This document shows positions 1 to 9,091 of a DNA stretch of 64,000 bases, piece after piece. How positions within the stretch are numbered: the first letter of the stretch is position 1; every line of letters starts with the position of its first letter. This stretch comes from Bacteroidota bacterium (GTDB taxonomy: Bacteria > Bacteroidota > Bacteroidia > Chitinophagales > Chitinophagaceae), in contig JACPEA010000002.1 of assembly GCA_016183765.1 (NCBI GenBank), forward strand, positions 237,832 to 301,831, read 5' to 3'. The notes under the pieces are model-generated. The model was not told where the DNA came from and searched no databases. It was given only the letters and a program-made list of their open reading frames with translations. Position numbers and translations under genes: made by a program.

Positions 1-2
1 CC

Positions 3-1058
3 TATGTGAAAGTGGTGCGCGATTTTTTCAAAAAAGACTATGAGGCATCCGATATCCGCACCAGTATTGTTGCCGCCATTTCGGTGCGGGTGCAGGAGCC
101 GGTGTTTGAGAGTCAGACCAAGACCAAACTGGGCTCACAGAATGTGTACGAGGGTGGACCGAGCATGAAGAATTTTGTGCTGGATTTCCTGGCGCGCGAG
201 CTGGATAACTTTCTGCACAGGAACCCCACTGTGGCCGATGCCCTGAAAAAAAGGATCGAACAGAATGAAAGGGAACGTAAAGAGCTGGCGGGCATTAAAA
301 AGCTGGCCAACGAACGCGCTAAAAAAGCCAACCTGCACAATAAAAAGCTGCGCGATTGCCGCGTGCATCTGAATGATGATATGCCGGCTAAGAACAAAGA
401 AGAGTTCATTGCTTTGCAGAACAGCTCGACCATATTTATTACCGAGGGGGATAGTGCGAGCGGAAGTATCACCAAATCGCGCAGCGTGGATTCACAGGCA
501 GTGTTCAGCCTGCGGGGTAAACCATTGAATTCATACGGACTCACCAAAAAAGTGGTGTACGAGAACGAAGAGTTCAACCTGTTGCAGCATGCCTTGAATA
601 TTGAGGATGGACTGGAAGGTTTGCGTTACAACAATATCGTGATCGCCACTGACGCCGATGTGGATGGGATGCACATTCGTTTATTGATGATGACCTTTTT
701 CCTCCAGTTTTTCCCCGACCTCGTGAAACGCGGCCATGTATACATACTGGAAACCCCGCTGTTCCGTGTGCGGAACAAACAGGAGACCATTTACTGTTAC
801 GATGAGAATGAAAAACAGGCGGCGGTGAAGAAACTGGGCGGCAAGCCGGAGATCACCCGGTTCAAAGGTCTGGGAGAGATCTCGCCGGAAGAATTCGGCC
901 GCTTTATTGGCCAGGACATCCGCTTACAACCCGTGATACTGGAGCAGGGCGATCACATACAGCAACTGCTCGAATATTATATGGGCAAGAATACCATGGA
1001 ACGCCAGGAATTCATCATCAATAACCTGAAGTTCGAACTGGACCTGGTGGAGAATTAA
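3..1058 (+). CDS. parE: DNA topoisomerase IV subunit B (ParE/GyrB family), 3' part
   Basis: This is the C-terminal part of the ATPase/TOPRIM subunit of a type IIA topoisomerase, which with the A subunit passes one duplex through another to decatenate and relax DNA. The frame is open to the left edge, so the listed GTG at base 6 is internal and the ATPase domain lies outside the window. The TOPRIM signature is clear: EGDSASG (acidic catalytic residue) and DADVDGMHI (metal-binding DxD). The tail has the usual RFKGLGEI motif. A parC-like subunit follows 1.7 kb downstream on the same strand, which supports ParE over GyrB, although the two families are hard to separate on this fragment. Confidence 0.93.
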   Translation, partial: YVKVVRDFFKKDYEASDIRTSIVAAISVRVQEPVFESQTKTKLGSQNVYEGGPSMKNFVLDFLARELDNFLHRNPTVADALKKRIEQNERERKELAGIKKLANERAKKANLHNKKLRDCRVHLNDDMPAKNKEEFIALQNSSTIFITEGDSASGSITKSRSVDSQAVFSLRGKPLNSYGLTKKVVYENEEFNLLQHALNIEDGLEGLRYNNIVIATDADVDGMHIRLLMMTFFLQFFPDLVKRGHVYILETPLFRVRNKQETIYCYDENEKQAAVKKLGGKPEITRFKGLGEISPEEFGRFIGQDIRLQPVILEQGDHIQQLLEYYMGKNTMERQEFIINNLKFELDLVEN

Positions 1059-1120
1059 AAAGTTAAAAGTGAAAACTTGTTGAGGTGATTGATGGCTCAT
1101 TAGTCTTGCTTGAAAATTAT

Positions 1121-1133
1121 TAATTCCTAATTA
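1121..1133. repeat. Short AT-rich dispersed repeat (copy 1)
   Basis: TAATTCCTAATTA lies between parE and the DUF1835 gene. Its reverse complement, TAATTAGGAATTA, occurs exactly at 8987-8999 after the thiolase gene. The surrounding 20-25 bases are alike in both places (runs of TAATTA/ACTAA). The function is unknown; it could be a small intergenic repeat family or chance in AT-rich DNA. Confidence 0.45.
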
Positions 1134-1152
1134 CTAACTTCTAATTAACACA

Positions 1153-1995
1153 ATGCTTCATATTGTATTTGAACAAGCCAATGTAGATGCCCTGCAAAAG
1201 GCGATGGAACTGGATGAGAGCTTGCAGGGAATGATCGTTGAGATCAAGGATGATTTTGCCGTGGGGCCGTTGGGCGATATCTACGGTGCGGAAGGTTACC
1301 AGGAAAGACGCGACTGGTGGAAAACCCTGCTCGAATATTCGTCTTATACCGAGCAGCTGAATATTGTGGACGATAAACTGACCGTACATAACCTCCTGAA
1401 AAAAATGGACGAAGAAACGGAAGAACAGGTGTGGATCTGGATGGGGCAGAATGCGCATGATGTGTGCGGTTATTACTGGCTCATGAGCCAGCTGAAGGAG
1501 TACCAGGGACGGGTACAGGTATTGTACCTGAATAACCTTCCTTTTATCAATGAGAAAGGAAATATTTTCTACCCCACCAATCTCTGGGAGATACAACCCA
1601 AAGAGTTCCTGAAAGCAAAGAAATTGGCCAGGCCCATTACCTTGAGCGAATTTGAAGTGGACCCGGATGAGTGGAAGAAGATCTGCCAGGAGAATAGCCT
1701 GGTGCGTTTCCTGGAAGGCGGGAAAAAACTGGTGGGTAAGGACGTGGATTTTTATGATAAGGATATCCTTGTTCATGTTACCAAAGAATCGCAGAAACTG
1801 AATAAAGTGCTGGGCAATACCCTGAACAAGATGAAAGTGAAGACCGGCGATGTATTCCTGGTATGGCGCATGCGTGAAATGGCCACGGCAGGAAAACTGG
1901 AACTGGCCGGCGATTGGAACAAGGGATGGAAAGAGATCACCATAATGTTGCCCGGAGGAACGGCCACTGCAGAAACAGCCGCAACAGAAGCCTGA
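1153..1995 (+). CDS. DUF1835 domain-containing protein
   Basis: A 280-aa soluble protein of the DUF1835 (N-terminal) / DUF3658-like (C-terminal) type, whose biochemical role is not established. The N-terminus MLHIVFEQANVDAL and the following DDFAVGPLG segment are typical of DUF1835. There is no signal peptide or membrane segment. The last residues are Ala/Thr-rich and probably disordered. The stop codon overlaps the start of the next gene (TGATG), so the two are translationally coupled. It sits between the two topoisomerase subunit genes on the same strand. I do not assign a function. Confidence 0.85.
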   Translation: MLHIVFEQANVDALQKAMELDESLQGMIVEIKDDFAVGPLGDIYGAEGYQERRDWWKTLLEYSSYTEQLNIVDDKLTVHNLLKKMDEETEEQVWIWMGQNAHDVCGYYWLMSQLKEYQGRVQVLYLNNLPFINEKGNIFYPTNLWEIQPKEFLKAKKLARPITLSEFEVDPDEWKKICQENSLVRFLEGGKKLVGKDVDFYDKDILVHVTKESQKLNKVLGNTLNKMKVKTGDVFLVWRMREMATAGKLELAGDWNKGWKEITIMLPGGTATAETAATEA

Positions 1996-2390
1996 TGATG
2001 CAGCTTCACGCCATACACCATGTAGCTATGCTTACCAGTACGGAATTGTATGAGGAGTGTAAACGGTTTTATACAGAAGTATTGGGTTTTACGGTGCTGG
2101 CAGAACAGTACAGGGAGGAAAGGAACTCGTACAAACTGGACCTTGCCCTGAACGGGAAATACCAGGTAGAACTGTTCTCTTTCCCCGATTACCGGGAGCG
2201 GGCTTCTTTTCCGGAAGCAAAAGGGTTGCGGCACCTGGCATTTGCCGTGAATAATGTGGAGGAAGGATTTGCCTGGCTGACAAAAAATGCAGTGCGAGTG
2301 GAAGAGATCCGGATGGATGAACATTCTGGGAAACGTTTTTTATTTTTTTATGATCCCAACGGGCAGTCGCTGGAACTGTATGAGTTATAA
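1995..2390 (+). CDS. VOC-family (glyoxalase-like) protein
   Basis: A small vicinal-oxygen-chelate fold protein of about 131 aa. The ORF track begins at 1914, but the upstream residues are Arg/Asn-rich and read through the DUF1835 gene, so the ATG at 1995 (or the next one at 1998) is preferred; it overlaps the upstream stop. The pattern fits a single VOC unit: LHAIHHVAM (first metal His), FYTEVLGF, LRHLAFAV (second His) and FYDPNGQSLELYEL at the end (Glu ligand). Family members include glyoxalase I-like isomerases and dioxygenases. The closest type is the short SMU1112c/YaeR-like protein. Substrate is unknown. Confidence 0.85.
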   Translation: MMQLHAIHHVAMLTSTELYEECKRFYTEVLGFTVLAEQYREERNSYKLDLALNGKYQVELFSFPDYRERASFPEAKGLRHLAFAVNNVEEGFAWLTKNAVRVEEIRMDEHSGKRFLFFYDPNGQSLELYEL

Positions 2391-2400
2391 TTTTTGAACT

Positions 2401-2796
2401 ATGATCGAGATCAGACCCTTACCCAAAGTGGCAGAGGACGAACGCGGGCCTACCCATTATTTTGATACGGACAGAACAGGACAGTTCGTATGCGGATTCA
2501 GGAAAGCAGGCTCAGTTAGTGCCAAACATTACCATAAAGGATTGTCCGTAGGCAAGAATCCCGAAGTGCTGGTACTGTTCCAGGGTGAACTCACCATCAA
2601 CTGGTTCGATGTGCGCAACCCTGATATCCGGGGTACGGAAAAAGTAAAAGCCCCGGCGCTGGTAACCGTGTACCCGTATGCCTGGCATGAAGTGATCGCG
2701 GATACAGACATGATTTTTTTAGAACAGAATACATTGGAGGACGGTAAGACAGACACTTACCGGCTGGAAGAAACAGTGACCCAAGGGCAGAAATAG
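2401..2796 (+). CDS. Small cupin-fold protein
   Basis: A 131-aa soluble protein that looks like a single-domain cupin. The segment SAKHYHKGLSVGKNPEVLVL followed by FQGELTINW resembles cupin motif 1 (HxH...E), and YPYAWHEVIA resembles motif 2 with its His. It is 10 bp after the VOC gene and 6 bp before parC, so it is probably cotranscribed with the topoisomerase genes. WxcM/FdtA-type sugar isomerases share this fold, but nothing nearby indicates nucleotide-sugar work. Function is not assigned. Confidence 0.75.
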   Translation: MIEIRPLPKVAEDERGPTHYFDTDRTGQFVCGFRKAGSVSAKHYHKGLSVGKNPEVLVLFQGELTINWFDVRNPDIRGTEKVKAPALVTVYPYAWHEVIADTDMIFLEQNTLEDGKTDTYRLEETVTQGQK

Positions 2797-2802
2797 TTTA
2801 CT

Positions 2803-5319
2803 ATGGCGAAAGAAAAAAAAGAGAACAGGGTATTTGAGAACGAGACCGGTGTGCAGGGCCAGTACAAGAACTGGTTCCTGGATTATGCATCGTACGTAAT
2901 ACTGGAACGTGCCGTGCCAGCCATTGAAGATGGATTGAAACCGGTACAGCGCCGTATCCTTCATGCCATGAAGGATATGGATGATGGCCGTTTTAACAAA
3001 GTGGCCAATATCATCGGGCAGAGTATGCAGTACCACCCGCACGGTGATGCCAGCATCGGGGACGCATTGGTGAACCTGGGACAGAAAGATCTTTTGATTG
3101 AAACCCAGGGTAACTGGGGTGATGTAAGAACCGGCGATGAAGCAGCGGCATCGCGATACATTGAAGCGCGTTTGTCTAAGTTTGCACTGGAAGTGGCGTT
3201 CAACCATAAGACCACCGAATGGCAGCTGAGTTACGACGGACGAAAGAACGAACCGGTAACCCTGCCTATGAAATTTCCTTTACTGCTGGCACAGGGTGCT
3301 GATGGTATTGCGGTGGGTTTGTCCACCAAGATATTACCTCATAATTTCTGTGAACTGATCGAGGCGTCGATCAAATGCCTGCGCGGAAAGAAATTTGAAC
3401 TCTATCCCGATTTCCAGACCGCAGGAATGGTCGATATATCCAATTACAACGATGGTAAACGGGGTGGTAAAGTACGGGTGCGCGCCCATGTGGAGGAACT
3501 GGACAAGAAAACACTGGTGATCCGCGATGTGCCCTATGGTGTTACCACCACGCAATTGATGGAAAGTATCACCAAAGCCAATGACCAGGGCAAGATCAAG
3601 ATCAAAAAAGTAACAGATGTAACGGCGGCGGATGTAGAGATCCAGATAGACCTGGCGCCGGGCATTTCACCCGATATTACGATCGATGCCTTGTATGCAT
3701 TCACCGATTGCGAGATCAGCATATCGCCCAATGCCTGCGTGATCGTAAACAACAAACCCCATTTCCTTACGGCGCATGAATTGCTGCTGGTCTCTACCGA
3801 GAATACCAAAGCATTGCTGAAGAAAGAACTGGAGATCAAACTGGCTGAGCTGGAAGATAAATGGCATTATACATCGCTGGAAAAGATCTTCTTCGAGGAA
3901 AAGATATACAAGGAACTGGAGCAGAAACACGCTACCTGGGATGCAGTGATAGAAGCTATCGATAAAGCATTTACACCCTTCAAGAAAAAACTGAAAAGGC
4001 CCATAGAAAGGGAAGATATCCTGAAACTGACCGAGAAACCGGTTCGAAGGATCTACCGGCTTGATATCAATGAACTGAACGAGCAGATCAAATCCATCGA
4101 AGCGGAGATCAAACAAGTAAAATTTGACCTGGATAACCTCACCGATTTTTCCGTGGCTTATTTTGAGATGCTGCTGAAGAAATACGGAAAAGGACGAGAA
4201 CGTAAAACAGAGATCAGGGAATTCGATACCATCCAGGTAAAACAGGTGGCCATCGCCAATACTAAATTATACCTGAACCGTTCCGAAGGTTTTATCGGGA
4301 CCGGTTTGAAAAAAGATGAGTTCCTCTGCGAATGTTCTGATTATGATGATATCATCGCGTTTACCCGGTCTGGTATCATGAAAGTGGTGAAGGTTTCCGA
4401 TAAAGTATTTATCGGTAAGGATATCATCTATGCCGCCGTGTTCCAGAAGAACGATGAGCGTACCACCTATAACATGATCTACCTTGATGGTAAATCGGGC
4501 GTTAGTTATGCCAAACGGTTTAACGTAACCGGCGTAACCCGCGATAAGGAGTACGATTTGACCAAGGGATCTGAAAAAAGCAAAGTACATTATTTCACGG
4601 CCAACCTGAATGGTGAGGCGGAAGTGGTGAAACTGATCCTGAGTCCGAACTGTACCGCACGTATCAAGGAATTCGATTTCTTTTTTGAGGAACTGGAGAT
4701 CAAGGGACGTGGCAGTATGGGTAACCAGGTTACCAAGTATCCCGTCAAGAATGTCAAGTTCAAGGAAGCGGGAAGAAGTACCCTGGCTGGAAGAAAACTG
4801 TGGTTTGATGATAAGTTCGGTCGCTTGAATACAGAGGAGAAAGGCCAGTACCTGGGAAGTTTTGAAGACGAGAAAGTGATCGTGTTCTATCACGATGGGT
4901 CGTATGAACTGACAGATACGGAGATGACCCAGCGTTTTGAGCCGGACAAGATCGCATTGATCGAGAAATTCGATCCTGAAAAAGTGATCACTGCGGTATA
5001 CCTGGATACGGACAAACAGCAATACAATATCAAACGCTTCAAGATAGAGACTACTACGATGAAGACCCAGTTCACTTTCATTAAGGAAGGAGAGGGTAAC
5101 CGCCTGGAAGCAGTGACCACCGATCCGGAACCGATACTGGAAGTGCAGAGCGGTCGTGGTCAAACCATCCGTAAGGCCAAATTCAAAGTGGCCAAAATGG
5201 TGGAAGTGATGGGCTGGAAAGCGGTGGGAGCCAAACTGACCGATTACAACAAGACCATAGAAATGCAGTGGGAGCAGAGACACCGGGAAGACAACGCACA
5301 ACCCGAACTGTTCGGGTAA
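2803..5319 (+). CDS. parC: DNA topoisomerase IV subunit A
   Basis: This is the breakage-reunion subunit of the type IIA topoisomerase whose B subunit opens the window. At 838 aa it is near full family length. The catalytic tyrosine lies in AASRYIEARL (about Tyr119). GLKPVQRRILHAM and the HPHGD motif mark the winged-helix active site. A coiled-coil arm follows (roughly residues 330-480), then a degenerate beta-pinwheel C-terminal domain. In the quinolone region the sequence reads HGDASIGD, so the usual Ser position is Ala. The start is the ATG 6 bp after the cupin gene. The long antisense ORFs over this gene are shadows. Confidence 0.95.
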   Translation: MAKEKKENRVFENETGVQGQYKNWFLDYASYVILERAVPAIEDGLKPVQRRILHAMKDMDDGRFNKVANIIGQSMQYHPHGDASIGDALVNLGQKDLLIETQGNWGDVRTGDEAAASRYIEARLSKFALEVAFNHKTTEWQLSYDGRKNEPVTLPMKFPLLLAQGADGIAVGLSTKILPHNFCELIEASIKCLRGKKFELYPDFQTAGMVDISNYNDGKRGGKVRVRAHVEELDKKTLVIRDVPYGVTTTQLMESITKANDQGKIKIKKVTDVTAADVEIQIDLAPGISPDITIDALYAFTDCEISISPNACVIVNNKPHFLTAHELLLVSTENTKALLKKELEIKLAELEDKWHYTSLEKIFFEEKIYKELEQKHATWDAVIEAIDKAFTPFKKKLKRPIEREDILKLTEKPVRRIYRLDINELNEQIKSIEAEIKQVKFDLDNLTDFSVAYFEMLLKKYGKGRERKTEIREFDTIQVKQVAIANTKLYLNRSEGFIGTGLKKDEFLCECSDYDDIIAFTRSGIMKVVKVSDKVFIGKDIIYAAVFQKNDERTTYNMIYLDGKSGVSYAKRFNVTGVTRDKEYDLTKGSEKSKVHYFTANLNGEAEVVKLILSPNCTARIKEFDFFFEELEIKGRGSMGNQVTKYPVKNVKFKEAGRSTLAGRKLWFDDKFGRLNTEEKGQYLGSFEDEKVIVFYHDGSYELTDTEMTQRFEPDKIALIEKFDPEKVITAVYLDTDKQQYNIKRFKIETTTMKTQFTFIKEGEGNRLEAVTTDPEPILEVQSGRGQTIRKAKFKVAKMVEVMGWKAVGAKLTDYNKTIEMQWEQRHREDNAQPELFG

Positions 5320-5347
5320 ACCCTGGCCCGTAGTTTGCCGTATAGCA

Positions 5348-5833
5348 ATGGAATATGTGGCTACACAATATGTTTTCACTACCCGCTGGCAGATCAAAGC
5401 GCCCTTACCCCAGGTATGGAACGCCATTGAGGATTCACTCAACTGGCCCAACTGGTGGAAGGGCGTTATTGCTGTCAACGAGCTGGAGAAAGGAGATATG
5501 CAAGGTGTAGGCGGCGTTCGCAGTTATACCTGGCGTAGTATATTACCTTACCGCCTGGCTTTTTACATGCAGCTGACCGAATTGGAAAAATACAAACGTC
5601 TCAAAGGAATCGCTTCCGGAGAACTGGAAGGAGAGGGCGAGTGGCTGTTCGAAGAACAGAACGGCATTACCCATATCCATTACCATTGGACCGTATTCAC
5701 CAATAAATCATGGATGAACCATTGGGCTTTCCTGCTAAAACCCATGTTCAGTTATAACCACGATGTGGTTATGCGCTGGGGCGCCAAAGGACTGGCCCGG
5801 CAACTGCAGGCAGAACTGGTGAGTTATCAATAA
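5348..5833 (+). CDS. SRPBCC-family (START-like) protein
   Basis: A 161-aa protein of the polyketide-cyclase/START-like superfamily, a helix-grip fold with a hydrophobic ligand cavity. The N-terminus VFTTRWQIKAPLPQVWNAIEDSLNWPNWW is the classic SRPBCC opening: beta strand, then PxxxVW and WxxWW. The C-terminal half (GEGEWLFEEQ, THIHYHWTV) supplies the later strands, followed by the long terminal helix. There is no signal peptide. It lies 28 bp after parC, perhaps in the same transcript. Ligand and role cannot be told from sequence. Confidence 0.85.
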   Translation: MEYVATQYVFTTRWQIKAPLPQVWNAIEDSLNWPNWWKGVIAVNELEKGDMQGVGGVRSYTWRSILPYRLAFYMQLTELEKYKRLKGIASGELEGEGEWLFEEQNGITHIHYHWTVFTNKSWMNHWAFLLKPMFSYNHDVVMRWGAKGLARQLQAELVSYQ

Positions 5834-5857
5834 GAGGGGCATATTTGCAGGGTGTCC

Positions 5858-6751
5858 TTATTGTTTCTTCTTCAGTTTCAGTGTGGCGCTTTTACTGAGG
5901 TCACTGCTCAACAGGGTCTCATAACGCTTTGTGCCATCGTACAGGATCAATGCGGCGGTGTTGGGTGGTTTGGTGCCCAGGTTCTCGGCAAACATACTCA
6001 GCTCATTGAACGGCAGCGAAGGATCCAACGCTACCGTAAGACGGATGGCCCTGTGTGTCAGCGATACATTGGGTAACACCAGTTTATTGTTCAGGTACAA
6101 CGATACCATATCGCCATCGATCTCGCCATTGTCATAGATCTCTATCCGGACAGTATTGTTTTCCAGTTCCAGTTCCTTGGTATATACTTTGGTTCTTTTG
6201 GCAAATTCGTTTGCAGGCGTTTCCTGAATGGCCGGGGTTGTTGGCGTGGCAACTACCGTATCGGTCTTTACGGGTATTTCTTCGGCCACTATCAGGTCAG
6301 TGGTATCGTTCGAAAGCGTAAACCGGTAGTTGATCTCGGGAACGGTATACCTGTGATCGTTATCCGGGGCCAGGCTGCCTGTTAATACGGAGCCTGTTTT
6401 CGATACCAGCAGGTTGAAATTTCCCGACATGTTCACATCAATACTGTTCCTGGCGCTCTGCGACAGGTAATAGATCATGGAAAAAGGCTGAAGACTGAGT
6501 TTACGGCTGCCGGCGTCAAAACTACCTTTCACCGCAACTTTTACCAGGCTGTCCCTGAAATAATAATCCAGTTCACCCCATACCTGTTTTCCCTTCTGCC
6601 GGAGGATGAGTTCTGAGAGATAGTTGTGGTACTCACGGGTGTTCTGCATTTTGCCGATACCAAACCAATGACCGTTTACCTGCTGTGCAAACAAGGGACT
6701 GATGACTGATATACAGCCCAGTAACAGTAAAATCCTGAATTTCGCTACCAT
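5858..6751 (-). CDS. Exported protein of unknown function
   Basis: A 297-aa protein with a signal peptide (RILLLLGCISVISPLFAQQ), so it is probably periplasmic or outer-membrane associated. After about residue 25 there is an all-beta region (GHWFGIG...), then a Thr/Pro/Val linker around residues 165-180 (VVATPTTPAIQ), and a C-terminal beta domain beginning near TKELELENNTVRIEIYDNGEIDGD. That last motif resembles C-terminal modules seen in other exported Bacteroidota proteins. No enzyme motif is visible. It converges with the SRPBCC gene (25 bp gap) and diverges from the cvfB-like gene. Confidence 0.8.
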   Translation of the reverse strand: MVAKFRILLLLGCISVISPLFAQQVNGHWFGIGKMQNTREYHNYLSELILRQKGKQVWGELDYYFRDSLVKVAVKGSFDAGSRKLSLQPFSMIYYLSQSARNSIDVNMSGNFNLLVSKTGSVLTGSLAPDNDHRYTVPEINYRFTLSNDTTDLIVAEEIPVKTDTVVATPTTPAIQETPANEFAKRTKVYTKELELENNTVRIEIYDNGEIDGDMVSLYLNNKLVLPNVSLTHRAIRLTVALDPSLPFNELSMFAENLGTKPPNTAALILYDGTKRYETLLSSDLSKSATLKLKKKQ

Positions 6752-6858
6752 ATTGGGCGCAAAATATCGAATGACGGCATTGTGTTGGTTTGAAAGTTGC
6801 TAACATCTGAAAAAAACAGGTGAAATTCCCTTGAAAAAGGGGTTGGCGCAAATAAGCG

Positions 6859-6866
6859 TACCTTTG
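6859..6866 (+). promoter_or_regulatory. Candidate -7 element (TAnnTTTG) for the cvfB-like gene
   Basis: TACCTTTG matches the Bacteroidota -7 consensus TAnnTTTG exactly and ends 24 bp before the preferred ATG at 6891. TTG triplets upstream (6831 and 6843) are not ideally spaced for the -33 element. The position argues against the ORF-track start at 6831, which would lie upstream of the promoter. Confidence 0.5.
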
Positions 6867-6890
6867 CAGCACGGAATAACCTTTTTATCT

Positions 6891-7736
6891 ATGCAACCGG
6901 TACAAGTTGGTCAATACAATACCCTCAAAGTAAGTCGGAAAGTTGATTTTGGATATTACCTCGAAGATGGAGGTGAGGGCATATTGCTGCCCAAACGTTT
7001 TGCGCCCCGAACCCTTCGGGTGGGCGATGAGCTGGAGGTATTTGTGTACCACGATTCAGACAACCGTTTGATCGCCACCACCCAAAAAGCCAAAGCCGTA
7101 GTGGGTGAGATCGCCAGAATGAAATGTGTATCAGTGACCGGACAGGGCGCTTTTCTCGACTGGGGACTGATGAAAGACCTGTTCGTACCCAAGACCAAAC
7201 AACTGGGCGGCATGCGCGAAGGCGCCGAGTACCTCGTGAAACTGTATATCGATGAGCAGACCGGCAGGGTGGCTGCTACAGAAAAAATAGAGGCATTGCT
7301 CAGTAATGATGAACTTACCATCAGGGAAATGGATCTGGTAGATCTGCTGGTATACCGCCAGTCGGAACTGGGTTATGTAATGATTGTGAATAACCGGCAC
7401 ATAGCTATCCTGCACAGCAATGAAGTGTTCACCAACCTGCATATCGGCGATAAAATGAAAGGTTTTGTGAAGACCATCCGCCCCGATCATAAGATGGATG
7501 TGGTATTGGGTAAACCCGGATTTCAGAAAGTGGAAGATGAAGCAGGAAAGATATTGCGGTTGCTGCAGGAGCATAACGGTTACCTGCCTTATCATGACAA
7601 ATCCGATCCGCAGGAGGTCTACGATTTCTTCGGGATGAGTAAGAAGACCTTTAAAATGACCACCGGTAATCTCTATAAACAACACAAGATCGCATTCACC
7701 CAAACCGGTATACAACTGCTGAATGATGGGGAATAA
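6891..7736 (+). CDS. S1-like RNA-binding protein, CvfB family
   Basis: About 281 aa, made of tandem S1-like OB folds and a C-terminal winged helix, as in the CvfB/YitL family of RNA-binding regulators. Visible features are VDFGYYLEDGGEGILLP (S1 domain 1), GAFLDWGLMKDLFVP (S1 domain 2), the ILHSNEVF/IGDKMKGFVKTIRPDHKMDV segment (S1 domain 3), and the terminal EVYDFFGMSKKTFKMTTGNLYK helix-turn-helix. ATG 6891 is chosen because the extra 20 residues of the listed ORF are not family-like and overlap the promoter. In Firmicutes CvfB affects virulence gene expression; its role here is unknown. Confidence 0.88.
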   Translation: MQPVQVGQYNTLKVSRKVDFGYYLEDGGEGILLPKRFAPRTLRVGDELEVFVYHDSDNRLIATTQKAKAVVGEIARMKCVSVTGQGAFLDWGLMKDLFVPKTKQLGGMREGAEYLVKLYIDEQTGRVAATEKIEALLSNDELTIREMDLVDLLVYRQSELGYVMIVNNRHIAILHSNEVFTNLHIGDKMKGFVKTIRPDHKMDVVLGKPGFQKVEDEAGKILRLLQEHNGYLPYHDKSDPQEVYDFFGMSKKTFKMTTGNLYKQHKIAFTQTGIQLLNDGE

Positions 7737-7805
7737 GCCTATTTGCCATTTACTAACAATTGGTAGTGTTATTTCGTAACTTAGCGCAAATTAAAGTTTA
7801 CAGTA

Positions 7806-8978
7806 ATGGTCTATATCGTTTCAGCCGTACGTACGCCCATCGGTAGTTTCGGTGGCAGTTTAAAAGATTTCAGTGCGCCGCAACTGGGCGCCATCGCCAT
7901 TAAAGCGGCCGTTGAACGTGCCGGAATACAGCCAGCTGATGTGCAGGAAGTGTTGATGGGTTGTGTGATCCAGGCCAATACCGGACAGGCGCCTGCCCGG
8001 CAGGCAGCAAAATTCGCCGGTTTACCCGATCAGGTCATCTGCACCACGGTAAACAAAGTTTGTGCAAGCGGTATGAAAGCGATCACCCAGGGAGCACAAA
8101 GCATTTTACTGGGAGATGCGGATATTGTAGTGGCAGGAGGTATGGAGAGTATGAGCAATGTTCCGTACTATAGTCCCAATCTCCGTTGGGGAAATAAATA
8201 CGGTAATGTGTCTATGATCGACGGACTGGCAAAAGATGGCCTCACCGATGTGTACCACAACTATGCCATGGGCAATGCAGCCGAACTCTGCGCCAAAGAA
8301 TGCGGCGTATCGCGCGAAGCGCAGGATGCTTTTGCCATAGAAAGTTACCAGCGCAGCCAGGCAGCCTGGGCCAAGGGAGCATTTGATGCAGAGATCGTTC
8401 CAGTACCCATTCCGCAGCGTAAGGGAGACCCCATCCTGTTTGCCAAAGATGAAGAAGCGTTCAATGTAAAATTTGATAAGATACCAGAACTCAAACCCGC
8501 ATTTACCAAAGACGGTACAGTCACCGCAGCCAATGCTTCCACCATGAACGATGGTGCGGCGGCAGTGGTACTGATGAGTAAGGCAAAAGCCGACGCCATG
8601 GGTATCAAACCCATCGCCATCATCCGCAGTTATGCCGATGCGGAACAGGCGCCAGAATGGTTTACCACAACCCCCTCGCTTGCCGTGCCCAAAGCCGTTG
8701 CCAAAGCCGGTCTCCAAATGAGTGATATCGATTTTACCGAACTGAACGAAGCTTTCTCTGTGGTAGGTATCGTAAATTCTCAAAAAATGCAGTTAGACCC
8801 GGCCAAAGTGAACGTACACGGCGGAGCGGTATCGCTGGGGCACCCATTGGGTTGCAGCGGCGCACGTATCATTGTTACCCTGATAAATGTGCTGAAACAG
8901 CATGGCGGAAAGATCGGTGCAGCAGGTATCTGTAATGGCGGAGGCGGTGCGAGTGCGGTGGTGGTGGAACTGGTTTAA
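7806..8978 (+). CDS. Acetyl-CoA C-acetyltransferase (thiolase)
   Basis: A 390-aa class II thiolase that condenses two acetyl-CoA to acetoacetyl-CoA or cleaves 3-ketoacyl-CoA. The acyl-accepting cysteine is in NKVCASGMKA (Cys86). The C-terminal active-site blocks are GGAVSLGHPLGCSGAR (His) and GICNGGGGA (second Cys). Length and motif order are normal. It is cytosolic. It stands alone, with no adjacent hydratase or dehydrogenase genes, so a biosynthetic/ketone-body type acetoacetyl-CoA role is at least as likely as beta-oxidation. Confidence 0.94.
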   Translation: MVYIVSAVRTPIGSFGGSLKDFSAPQLGAIAIKAAVERAGIQPADVQEVLMGCVIQANTGQAPARQAAKFAGLPDQVICTTVNKVCASGMKAITQGAQSILLGDADIVVAGGMESMSNVPYYSPNLRWGNKYGNVSMIDGLAKDGLTDVYHNYAMGNAAELCAKECGVSREAQDAFAIESYQRSQAAWAKGAFDAEIVPVPIPQRKGDPILFAKDEEAFNVKFDKIPELKPAFTKDGTVTAANASTMNDGAAAVVLMSKAKADAMGIKPIAIIRSYADAEQAPEWFTTTPSLAVPKAVAKAGLQMSDIDFTELNEAFSVVGIVNSQKMQLDPAKVNVHGGAVSLGHPLGCSGARIIVTLINVLKQHGGKIGAAGICNGGGGASAVVVELV

Positions 8979-8986
8979 ATAATTAA

Positions 8987-9005
8987 TAATTAGGAATTAG
9001 TAATT
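8987..9005. repeat. AT-rich repeat flanking the low-GC patch (left)
   Basis: This stretch contains TAATTAGGAATTA (8987-8999), the reverse complement of the repeat at 1121-1133, overlapped by AATTAGTAATT (8995-9005). An exact inverted copy of AATTAGTAATT (AATTACTAATT) lies at 10109-10119, at the other end of an AT-rich region with two small exported genes. This could mark an insertion boundary or be a dispersed intergenic repeat. Confidence 0.45.
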
Positions 9006-9091
9006 GATATCATAAACATTTCTTTTGGTAATGCCGCTTTGTTGAAACACTACCCACAAGTTAAAATCCTGTCATTACACTTTCACATTTT

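Noticed and set aside
113-577. 154-aa minus-strand ORF over parE
   Set aside because: Shadow of the TOPRIM region; composition is Ser/Leu-rich and random-looking.
4267-5478. 403-aa minus-strand ORF antisense to parC
   Set aside because: Shadow of parC; His/Phe/Gln-rich low-information translation with no recognisable domain.
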